From an uncultured Desulfobulbaceae bacterium (GTDB taxonomy: Bacteria > Desulfobacterota > Desulfobulbia > Desulfobulbales > BM004): DNA of 64,000 nucleotides. The stretch lies in NCBI GenBank assembly GCA_947259115.1, contig CAMYKS010000010.1:105236-169235 (forward strand). The letters are read 5' to 3'. Positions 10,256-18,553 of the stretch are shown one piece after another. The number at the start of each line of letters is the position of its first letter. Within the stretch, counting starts at the first letter, position 1. The notes under the pieces were generated by a model, which saw only the letters and a program-made list of their open reading frames with translations, did no database searches and had not been told where the DNA came from. Position numbers and translations under genes: made by a program.

Positions 10256-10546
10256 TCATTTAAACTTTGCGGCTGCGTCGTGGAAGGCATTCTTGACCTC
10301 ATCCCAGGCCTTCTCAGCGCCTGTCTTGAGATCTTCCCAGGCTTCATCGCCGGCAGCCTTCAACTCCTGCAGCTTCGTCCCGGCCGTATCCCGCTTCTGC
10401 TGCAAGACTTCGATTTTTGCGTAGTACTCAACCTTCGCTTCGGCTTTGGCTGTGTCCGCTTTGGCTTTGAGCAGGTCGATCTGCGCATTCCATTCCTTCA
10501 TCTGGGCCTCGAGCTTTTCTTCATACGCCCTGCGCTTGTCCGTCAT
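10256..10546 (-). CDS. Small coiled-coil protein
   Basis: Highly charged heptad-like sequence (KRRAYEEKLEAQMKEWNAQIDLLKAKADTAKAEAKVEYYAKIEVLQQKRD); SD aacaggaggttgcc upstream. Confidence 0.75.
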   Translation of the reverse strand: MTDKRRAYEEKLEAQMKEWNAQIDLLKAKADTAKAEAKVEYYAKIEVLQQKRDTAGTKLQELKAAGDEAWEDLKTGAEKAWDEVKNAFHDAAAKFK

Positions 10547-10582
10547 GGCAACCTCCTGTTGGTTGAAACGATTTTTCCCGCC

Positions 10583-10813
10583 TCAGGCCTTCCTCCTGCC
10601 CATAACCAGCAATGCTATACCGCCCACGAGGGCGATGGAGCCCACAATCGGTGACAGCGGCAGTGTTCTCGTCCTTTCGGCCGTCATATGGATAGGGCCG
10701 AGATCGACGACATTCTCGTGTGTCGTATAGCTGATGCCCTGATAGGCGAAGGCCACGATTCCGATAGAGATGAGAATAATGGCTGCTATTGTGTATGTTT
10801 TCAAATACCTCAT
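10583..10813 (-). CDS. Small two-TM membrane protein (DUF3185-like)
   Basis: TM helix, central YTTHENVVDLGPIHMTAERTRTLPLSPIVGSIALVGGIALLVMGRRKA. Confidence 0.7.
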   Translation of the reverse strand: MRYLKTYTIAAIILISIGIVAFAYQGISYTTHENVVDLGPIHMTAERTRTLPLSPIVGSIALVGGIALLVMGRRKA

Positions 10814-10847
10814 TTTGGTATCAATTACCCTGACTATTTTCCGCAGG

Positions 10848-10997
10848 TTACAAAGCTCTGCGTCCCTGGATGACGTTGAGCAGGACCACTATAACTGCCA
10901 GCACCAGCAGTACATGAATGAACCCGCCCATGGTGTAACTGCTGATCAGTCCAAACGCCCACAAAACTAACAGTATCACTGCAATCGTCCACAACAT
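10848..10997 (-). CDS. Lmo0937-family small membrane protein (49 aa), not in ORF track
   Basis: Hand translation: MLWTIAVILLVLWAFGLISSYTMGGFIHVLLVLAVIVVLLNVIQGRRAL*; SD gaaggagg upstream. Confidence 0.85.
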   Translation of the reverse strand: MLWTIAVILLVLWAFGLISSYTMGGFIHVLLVLAVIVVLLNVIQGRRAL

Positions 10998-11247
10998 ACG
11001 TTCCTCCTTCAAGTGCGCTTAACGGAATTCACGCCCTTAATTTGTCTGATTTTTGCTGCGCTGCGGTCCGTGCCGCCGCCTTTTTTTCATCCATGCACCC
11101 CGGCAATCAGTTGGGGCTGTTTCTCCACCTTTGATTAGATAACCCGCGTTTCCTCATCCCTGTGCAAATGTGTTTCAATTGCGTCTTTGTGATGATCAAT
11201 CCTTAAACCTTCGGTCGTTATCATATTTTTTTCCTACGTTTCCAGGG

Positions 11248-11472
11248 TTAAGATTCCGGATTCTTCTTTTCTTCCACCTGCCTATGCATCATGAAACTGT
11301 GCAGCAGCCAGCCAAGGACAAGGCCAATTGCAAGAATAAAAAACATGAGCAGCGAGCGGGACATGGTGAGCGTCCAGAACAGGAATCTTATCTCGGCAAC
11401 AGCGACATTCTGAATAATGAAAAGCATGGCAAGACCGGCAAGAATCAAGCTCAATACAAGTTTAAAATTCAT
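11248..11472 (-). CDS. LapA-domain (DUF1049) membrane protein
   Basis: MNFKLVLSLILAGLAMLFIIQNVAVAEIRFLFWTLTMSRSLLMFFILAIGLVLGWLL. Confidence 0.85.
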   Translation of the reverse strand: MNFKLVLSLILAGLAMLFIIQNVAVAEIRFLFWTLTMSRSLLMFFILAIGLVLGWLLHSFMMHRQVEEKKNPES

Positions 11473-11735
11473 TTTATCAGCCCACCTTCCAGTGAAAAAT
11501 ACTCACGGACTTTCACCGCAATCTGGCGATCCGGCATCGCGTCTTCTGATTCTACCGGCTCAATGTGTGCACCGTGCCTGTCGCTTACGAAACGTTTTTT
11601 CAGTTCTCCCTTTGCCCCGTCAGGACCAAATATCAAAATCGCTTCTGCCTGCCGAACAACCGAAACAACCTCTGCGGAGTAGATGTGGCGTTGGCCCGTT
11701 AATATTTGCTCACGGCCAGCATCCGCTGGAATCAT
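11469..11735 (-). CDS. Hypothetical protein; possible host-attachment/eRF1-like C-terminal fragment
   Basis: ORF overlapping the next start by 4 nt; VVSVVRQAEAILIFGPDGAKGELKKRF segment. Confidence 0.5.
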   Translation of the reverse strand: MIPADAGREQILTGQRHIYSAEVVSVVRQAEAILIFGPDGAKGELKKRFVSDRHGAHIEPVESEDAMPDRQIAVKVREYFSLEGGLIK

Positions 11736-11741
11736 CTGCGA

Positions 11742-11903
11742 TTATTTTGTGGCATCATTAATTTTATCTTTTGCCGTATCAAGTGCCTTATCTATCTCCT
11801 TACCGGTTTTTTCAGCAGTTCCTTCTTTTTCACAACCGATTTGAACAAATGTGATCATCAGTAGAATAAAAAGAACAGCACCTTTCTTAAATATCGATTT
11901 CAT
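11742..11903 (-). CDS. Small lipoprotein-like protein (53 aa), not in ORF track
   Basis: Hand translation: MKSIFKKGAVLFILLMITFVQIGCEKEGTAEKTGKEIDKALDTAKDKINDATK*; lipobox-like VQIGC; SD aaggagg upstream. Confidence 0.75.
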   Translation of the reverse strand: MKSIFKKGAVLFILLMITFVQIGCEKEGTAEKTGKEIDKALDTAKDKINDATK

Positions 11904-12055
11904 CCAGTCCTCCTTATTGAATTAACAACTTAAACCTCTAATATTCGCTTAATCAGATACGGAAGCATGCCACCTTGAGTAGCGGTCATCTCTGCGGTCA
12001 TTCGGTCCCGGCACCAGACAGTCGGGGACCAGATAACCGCTGAGCCGGTTTACCG

Positions 12056-12367
12056 CTATTTGACCCGCATGTCATTCTTGACCGAGGTCACTCCCTTGAC
12101 GCTGCGGGCGACTTTGACCGCTTTGTCAATGTCGGCCTGGGAATTGACAAAGCCGCTCAACTGGACGACGCCCTTGAATGTTTCAACGTTAATCTCGCTC
12201 GATTTGAGGGAATCGTCTTTGAAAATTTCCGTCTTTACCTTGGCGGTGATGACCGAGTCGTCGAAATACTCTCCGGTTCCCTCTTTCGTTGATGTCGAGG
12301 CGCAGCCCAGAAAAGATGCCAGCATAATGACCAGTAAAAAGGGGATGAACAGATTGAACAGTTTCAT
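12056..12367 (-). CDS. BON-domain lipoprotein
   Basis: Lipobox FLGCAS; BON: DDSVITAKVKTEIFKDDSLKSSEINVETFKGVVQLSGFVNSQADIDKAVKVARSVKGVTSVKNDMRVK. Confidence 0.92.
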   Translation of the reverse strand: MKLFNLFIPFLLVIMLASFLGCASTSTKEGTGEYFDDSVITAKVKTEIFKDDSLKSSEINVETFKGVVQLSGFVNSQADIDKAVKVARSVKGVTSVKNDMRVK

Positions 12368-12479
12368 AATAATTCTAATAGTTTGTTACGTTTTTGATTT
12401 TTATCTTCCCGCTACTTGTGATTGCTGTTTTCTCATCTGTCGCACATGATTTTCGAGGATGGCGCAGCAAGGTTATTGT

Positions 12480-12770
12480 CTAGTTGGTTTTGGACGCCTC
12501 GTAAGAGAGTATCTCCCATGGTTCATCAAGAAGGTGCATCGCTCCCTGCAGCACTTTGAAATACTCGGACTCGCCATATGTTTCAAAGTCCTTCAGTGTC
12601 TCCCATTCCTGGAGCAGGCAGAAAATATTTTCATCTTCCGTACCATTAAATAAATCACAACGGACGCAGCCCTTTTCCAACCTGATTGGGCTGAGCAGCG
12701 AGGTAATCGCCTGAAATAGTTCCTTCCTCTTCCTGGGCTCCACCTTCATATACATGGCAACCATGATCAT
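12480..12770 (-). CDS. Antibiotic biosynthesis monooxygenase (ABM)-domain protein
   Basis: VAMYMKVEPRKRKELFQAITSLLSPIRLEKGCVRCDLFNGTEDENIFCLLQEWETLKDFETYGESEYFKVL. Confidence 0.85.
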   Translation of the reverse strand: MIMVAMYMKVEPRKRKELFQAITSLLSPIRLEKGCVRCDLFNGTEDENIFCLLQEWETLKDFETYGESEYFKVLQGAMHLLDEPWEILSYEASKTN

Positions 12771-12948
12771 ACTTTGTATAGAGCAAGAAGCATGCCGTCA
12801 GAAGAAGCAGTAGATAACATGTTGCAAAAGCCCTTATTAACAGGGTATGAGAGGAAACGGTGAGAACAAGAGAAAAAGCCCGAAGAGTTTATTCGGCCTC
12901 AACATGTGGCGGGCCCTCAAAATATTGAGGGCAAAGTGGGGCAGCGGG

Positions 12949-15045
12949 TTAATCCGACGATTTCTTCTGCGGGCGTACTATCCCGAGCTTATGCATTCTG
13001 GCCCGCAGGGTACTCGGATGCAGTCCCAGGATCCCGGCAGCCCCTTTTTTCCCCTCGATGCGCCACCCGGTATCGGAAAGTACCTTGAGGATATGCTGCC
13101 GTTCCATCTCTTTCACGGTTCCTCCCTCGAAAGAGACCGGGTTGGCTGGATTATTCAGATTGTCTGCGAGCAGCAATCCCGGGCCCGGGCAAAGGATCAC
13201 CGCCCGTTCGATGATGCTTTCCAGTTCCCTGATGTTCCCGGGCCACGCATAATCCTGCAGGGTTTTCATGGTTTCCTTCGGGATGGAGGTGATCTTTTTC
13301 CCCAGTTTCCGGGCATAGCGGTTCACGAAGGTTTCGACAAGCAGGGGAATATCCTCTTTCCTTCGCCGCAGCGGCGGGACGGTAATGGGAAAAACGTTCA
13401 GCCGGTAGAAAAGGTCCTTGCGGAACCTGTCGGCAGCAATCTCTTCTTCGAGGTTCCGATTGGTGGTTGCTATGATGCGCACATCAACCTTGATGGTCTT
13501 TGCCGATCCCAACCGCTCAAACTCGCCATGCTGGATGACCCGAAGCAGCTTAGCCTGCATGGAGAGCGGCAGTTCCCCTATTTCGTCCAGGCACAGGGTG
13601 GAGCCGTCCGCAACTTCGAAGCGGCCCACCTGCCTGGTATCCGCCCCGGTAAAAGCCCCTTTTTCCCGGCCGAAGAGTTCGCTTTCCAGCAGATTTTCGG
13701 GGATGGCGGCACAGTTGACGGTTACGAGCGGCAACTTCCTGCGGGGGCTCAAATGATGGATGGCCTCGGCAATAAGCTCCTTTCCGGTTCCGGTCTCGCC
13801 GAGGACAAGGACCGTTGTATCGATGGGAGCTACCTGTTCGGCACGGTAGAGGACATATTTCAGGGAATCGCTATTCCCGATGACATTTTCAAAGTGGAGT
13901 CTCGTGTCGATCTGTCGGCGGAAAAAGATGTTCTCGATCACGAGACGGTCTTTCAGTACCTTGATCTCCTCCAGTGCCTGGCGCAGGGATTCCTCTGTCT
14001 GCCGATGTGCCTGAATCTCCTGTTGCAGTTTATCACCGGTCATCCTTGTGTCTGACCGGCGCTCCCTCTGCCGCTGTTCGGGGCCGCCGTGGAGCTTCTG
14101 AACAGACGGTGACACAAGTTTCCGGTTGCTGATATCGCGGACGTTACACTTGATCACCTTGTTTTTATTGACCTGAAAAGTGGTGCAGATGAATTCCACG
14201 GCTATTTTTCGACCGTTCCTGGTCTCCAGCGACAGGTCGTCGTAACGCAAAAATCCCCTTTGACGCAGGTTTTGAAAGGCATCCTTTGACGCTTTGATAT
14301 CTTTAAAGCAACCGATCTCCCAGAGTTTTTTCCCTTGTAATTCCGCATGGGAGTATCCCACCATTTCCGCCAGGTAGGGATTGGCATCGGTTATCTTGCC
14401 GGTTTCGGCATTAAAGAGCAGTATCCCCTCCCTGACTTCTTCAAAGAGACGGCGGTACCGGGTTTCCGAGATTTTCAGCGCCTCCTCCAGTTCCCTGCGT
14501 TCGCTGATGTCGGTTACCGTTGTCCGGCAGAGTGGATTTTCGGCGGGGCCCGGCAAGGAAGAAATGGAGTCAAGCTGAGCGTAGAATGGTTTGCCGTTTT
14601 CCTGAAAAAGGGTGAGGGCGCTGGTCTGTTTGCTTTTTGCGGCAAATATTTTTTTCAGGTGCAGATAAAAGAGATCGCTGTCATCCTGGCTCATAAAGGA
14701 TGTAAAAGCTTTATTGAGCAGGGCGTCCTTTTCTACCCCCAACTGGAGGCTGCCGGTAAGATTTACCTCTACAATAAAGCCTTTCCTGTTAAAGGTAAAA
14801 TAACCGACCGGGGCAAATTCATACAGGTCGGTAAATCGCTGCCGTGATCGTCCAAGCTCTTCCTGGGTATGGCGCAGGTCCTCATTTTGCATTTCCAGTT
14901 CGATCTGATAGGTGTTGAGTTCATGAACCAGTGCCTGCACATCTTTCTGGGCCATAGGCGGTTGTTCATTCGGCTGCGCAGCCAGAAACTTCTGGGCCCT
15001 TCTTCGCAGTTCAGCGAACTTAAATTCACTGCTTTTTTTCATCAC
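12949..15045 (-). CDS. PAS-PAS sigma54-interacting transcriptional regulator with Fis-type HTH
   Basis: PAS repeats; Walker A GETGTGKE, GAFTGA motif, R-finger region, HTH AAGILGLHPSTLRARMHKLGI. Confidence 0.95.
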   Translation of the reverse strand: MMKKSSEFKFAELRRRAQKFLAAQPNEQPPMAQKDVQALVHELNTYQIELEMQNEDLRHTQEELGRSRQRFTDLYEFAPVGYFTFNRKGFIVEVNLTGSLQLGVEKDALLNKAFTSFMSQDDSDLFYLHLKKIFAAKSKQTSALTLFQENGKPFYAQLDSISSLPGPAENPLCRTTVTDISERRELEEALKISETRYRRLFEEVREGILLFNAETGKITDANPYLAEMVGYSHAELQGKKLWEIGCFKDIKASKDAFQNLRQRGFLRYDDLSLETRNGRKIAVEFICTTFQVNKNKVIKCNVRDISNRKLVSPSVQKLHGGPEQRQRERRSDTRMTGDKLQQEIQAHRQTEESLRQALEEIKVLKDRLVIENIFFRRQIDTRLHFENVIGNSDSLKYVLYRAEQVAPIDTTVLVLGETGTGKELIAEAIHHLSPRRKLPLVTVNCAAIPENLLESELFGREKGAFTGADTRQVGRFEVADGSTLCLDEIGELPLSMQAKLLRVIQHGEFERLGSAKTIKVDVRIIATTNRNLEEEIAADRFRKDLFYRLNVFPITVPPLRRRKEDIPLLVETFVNRYARKLGKKITSIPKETMKTLQDYAWPGNIRELESIIERAVILCPGPGLLLADNLNNPANPVSFEGGTVKEMERQHILKVLSDTGWRIEGKKGAAGILGLHPSTLRARMHKLGIVRPQKKSSD

Positions 15046-15164
15046 TCACCTAACCTGGAAATCAGCACAATAGCGGATTTTTTTATGTAAATCCCGAAAC
15101 ATAACCCAACCCCTTAGAATAAAAGGGTCGGTATGGCCTCAATATTTGGTGGCATTGTACATCC

Positions 15165-15206
15165 ACATTCACGTCTCTGCAATAACCATTGCAGAGACGT
15201 GAATGT
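15165..15206. repeat. Perfect inverted repeat, 19-bp stem and 4-nt loop
   Basis: acattcacgtctctgcaat-aacc-attgcagagacgtgaatgt. Confidence 0.95.
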
Positions 15207-16520
15207 ATTGGAAGCAATAATAAATTTACAATATCACACATTTTTCACAATTTTCATGCGTACGTTTTGATTGACATTCCACGTTAGAATTTCCACTTTT
15301 TTTATGAACTGTGCAGTATTTTAAATCTCTGGTAAAACAAAATGGGTTGAATACCCCGGCAAAACGGCCATTGACAATCTCCCAACGGTATGACAACCAG
15401 GCACAGAAAAAATTTTATTATCACCTGGGACCGGTTTTGACCCGGAGTTACGATTTCAGTATGCTGGTTTATTCGGCCCAGGGCGGCGCCAGCGAGGTCG
15501 ATATCGGTGCCAAAAGTTTCCGGAAGCTGGTGGTGGCGGTAGTTGATGCCAACGGCTGTGCTTTGGTGCGTCAGGAAATAAACGGATCCTTCGAAAAAGT
15601 CCCCAGGTGGAGAAACCGAGCTTAATCGAACCTGCAGCCGGTCCGATTATCAATATTTTCAGGGGGACGGCCAGGTTAATCACCGGGGAGAAGTGCGAGG
15701 TCTTCTACAATGGTTCTGTCACCGCGCCGGGGAAGTGAATGGGATGAGATTATTTAAGTTTGGAATGCCGGTTCAGGATTTCAATGTTAGGTAAAATCTG
15801 CTACAAGATAAATAATATAGTAGATAAACACCTCAACAGTGCTTAAATTTTAAATAATAACGAAAAAACAATAATATTTGGATTGGAAAAAGTACATGCC
15901 CACCCACCCATAACAGTTGGTGAGTGTTTTATAATTTTAGATGTTATAGGAGTAGTTACTATGCAACCTGAAGAACACAAAGGATTTATGATAACTGATG
16001 CGCCTGGGTGGATGTTTAATGCTACTAAAATAATACCATCCGCCTTTTTCAAACATGCCTTTAATGCCTGTACTGTAGAATCTTTAAAAATCTCCATAAA
16101 TTTTGCACTGGAGAAAATCAAACGAAATAATAAATATAAACGAATTAACAATTAGGGCAATGTGAAGAAAAATGCCTGATGTTATGAGGTATAAAACTGT
16201 ACGCAACTCTACCTGCTATTCATGTGAACTCGTGAATGATTCTTAAATTACCCAGGAGTTTATTAGACATATTGAATTACAGGCTAGGATTCCTAGCTAT
16301 TTAATTGCGGATTGTATGGAATCGTCAACTCTTGCGGCAGGATGTTTCAATGATAGATTGCCGGAAGATACAAAAAACGAACTTTGAATGTGCCAAATAG
16401 AGTTTAATTTACTGCAATTCATACAAGGAACCAGTGAATGTAGAAACTTGGCACCAAACGGCAAATGCCATTTCATGCAACCGTTCTCCGCAGAAAACAA
16501 GCCAAACCAAAAAACTCAAA

Positions 16521-18437
16521 CTAGTTTTTTCCTGTTTCAACCTTTTTCATAAAATCCAGCCAGATCGGGGCGGCAACCTGCCCTCCTGAAGCATCTTTGC
16601 CCAGAGACAGATTCGTATCATGCCCCAACCAGACCCCGGCCAGAAAATCCCTGGTGTAGCCAATAAACCAGGCATCCATATTATTGTCTGTGGTTCCGGT
16701 CTTGCCCGCAGCAGTTCTCTTAAGTCCCATGGCACGCCTGCCCGTTCCCTGCCTGATGACCTCCTGTAGCATATGATCCATCTGCCTGGCGCTATTTTCT
16801 GACATAGCACGTATTTTCCCAGGCAAATTTTCTTCAAGGATATTGCCATGCCGGTCAATTATTTTTTCAATGAATAGTGGCGGCGTGTGCCTGCCCTTGT
16901 TGGCAAAAGCGCTGTAAGCGCCGGTCATCTCCAGCAGGGATATACCTGATGAACCCAGAGCCAGGGTAAGGTCGGGCCTTATTTCTGATCGTATGCCAAG
17001 ATCCTTTGCCATACTGATTACCCTCTTGACCCCAACCTCCTGCAGAAGCTTAATAGCCACAATGTTGCGGGAGTCGATGAGTCCGTTCTTCAGAGTTGTA
17101 GGGCCAAGATATTGATTGTCAAAATTTTTCGGTTCCCAGGTCCTGCCCCTGCGCACTCCGGCCAGTTTCAGCGGCTCATCCATGAAAATCGAATTGATTG
17201 TAAAACCTTTTTCCAGGGCTGCTGCGTAAACAACAGGCTTAAAGGCCGAGCCCGGCTGACGCACAGCCTGTGTAGCCCTGTCGAACTGACTGGCAGCAAA
17301 ATCAACCCCGCCCACCACAGCGCGCACCTTTCCCGTCCCGGTCTCCATGACAACCATGGCTGCCTGGGGATTTTTTCCGTTTTTCTGCGCCTTTGATAAT
17401 GCTCCGATGCCTTTCTGAATTGAAGCCGTTGCGGAATGCTGAATTGCCGGATCAAGGCAGGTATAAACCGTAAGACCGCCGGTGGTTAATAATTGCTGCC
17501 CATATTCTCGGTGTATGTAATTGCTGACCTGTTGCACATAGTATTCCCCGCCAAAGGAATCAGCACGGGAGTTTTGCAGGTGTAATGGGTCACTGAAGGC
17601 TTCTCTGGCGCTTTCAGGAGTGATGTACCCTTCTTCCGCCATTCTGTTGAGTACATAAGCCTGGCGTTTTTGAGCTATTTCAAAATCCTTAAAGGGCGAA
17701 TAACGGCTGGGCGCCTGGGGCAGGCCTGCCAGCAGTGCCATCTGCCCCAGACTCAGGTCTTTAACGGTTCTGTTGAAATATGTCCGTGCAGCTGCTTCCA
17801 CGCCATAGGCTCTCTCACCCAGGTAGATCTGATTCAGATAGATATAGAGTATTTCATCTTTGCTCAGCACCGAATCCATACGGTAGGCAAGAATTGCTTC
17901 CTTGATCTTGCGTGAATATACCTTTTTTCGTGACAGCAGGAGTGAGCGGGTCACCTGCTGGGTAATGGTACTGCCCCCCTGGGCCCTGGCTCCTGCCCGC
18001 AGGTTATGAAAAAAAGCCCGGAAGATCGACCAGGCATCCACCCCCGGGTGCTCATAAAAACGGGCGTCCTCTGCTGCCACAAAGGCCTTGGGCAACAACT
18101 CCGGCATAGACTCCAAAGAGACAACCCTGCGGTTCTCCTCATATATTTCCTTTACCACCTGATGGCCTTCGGCAAGCACAAGTGTTGTCATCTTGGGCTC
18201 ATAATCCTTGATGGATTTCAGGTTGGGGATATCAAGCAGAACAAAAAGATACAGGGTCAGGCTGATAAATACAGTGAGTGAAAAACTGATCCCGCCCAGA
18301 AAAATAATGCAGTGGACATGACTCCAGGGCTTTTTCCTTTTGGCAGGCTTTGCAGTTTTTTTCTTCCCTGCGGGCGGTTTTCTATTTTTAGCAGGAGATT
18401 TTTTACTTTTACTATGTAAAGGTGTTTTCTTGCCCAT
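16521..18437 (-). CDS. Bifunctional penicillin-binding protein, PBP1A class
   Basis: GT51 (AEDARFYEHPGVDAWSIFRAFFHNLRAGARAQGGSTITQQVTRSLLL) and transpeptidase (RQPGSAFKPVVY, KTGTTDNNMDAWFIGYT). Confidence 0.95.
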   Translation of the reverse strand: MGKKTPLHSKSKKSPAKNRKPPAGKKKTAKPAKRKKPWSHVHCIIFLGGISFSLTVFISLTLYLFVLLDIPNLKSIKDYEPKMTTLVLAEGHQVVKEIYEENRRVVSLESMPELLPKAFVAAEDARFYEHPGVDAWSIFRAFFHNLRAGARAQGGSTITQQVTRSLLLSRKKVYSRKIKEAILAYRMDSVLSKDEILYIYLNQIYLGERAYGVEAAARTYFNRTVKDLSLGQMALLAGLPQAPSRYSPFKDFEIAQKRQAYVLNRMAEEGYITPESAREAFSDPLHLQNSRADSFGGEYYVQQVSNYIHREYGQQLLTTGGLTVYTCLDPAIQHSATASIQKGIGALSKAQKNGKNPQAAMVVMETGTGKVRAVVGGVDFAASQFDRATQAVRQPGSAFKPVVYAAALEKGFTINSIFMDEPLKLAGVRRGRTWEPKNFDNQYLGPTTLKNGLIDSRNIVAIKLLQEVGVKRVISMAKDLGIRSEIRPDLTLALGSSGISLLEMTGAYSAFANKGRHTPPLFIEKIIDRHGNILEENLPGKIRAMSENSARQMDHMLQEVIRQGTGRRAMGLKRTAAGKTGTTDNNMDAWFIGYTRDFLAGVWLGHDTNLSLGKDASGGQVAAPIWLDFMKKVETGKN

Positions 18438-18553
18438 TGATGCCGAACTTGTCCGGAGAAGTTTTGTAGTGTATTTTATTTTGTTGCGGTTTATTTACAT
18501 CATGCTGACCAAGAACACAAATAGCAATTATCACCCTAGCAGCGGAGATCACC

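Noticed and set aside
12847-14055. 402-aa plus-strand ORF opposite the sigma54 regulator
   Set aside because: Antisense to a clear AAA+/Fis protein; no recognisable motif.
15843-16155. Overlapping 90-aa (+) and 102-aa (-) ORFs in an AT-rich gap
   Set aside because: Could not choose a strand or recognise a family; no strong SD; left unannotated.
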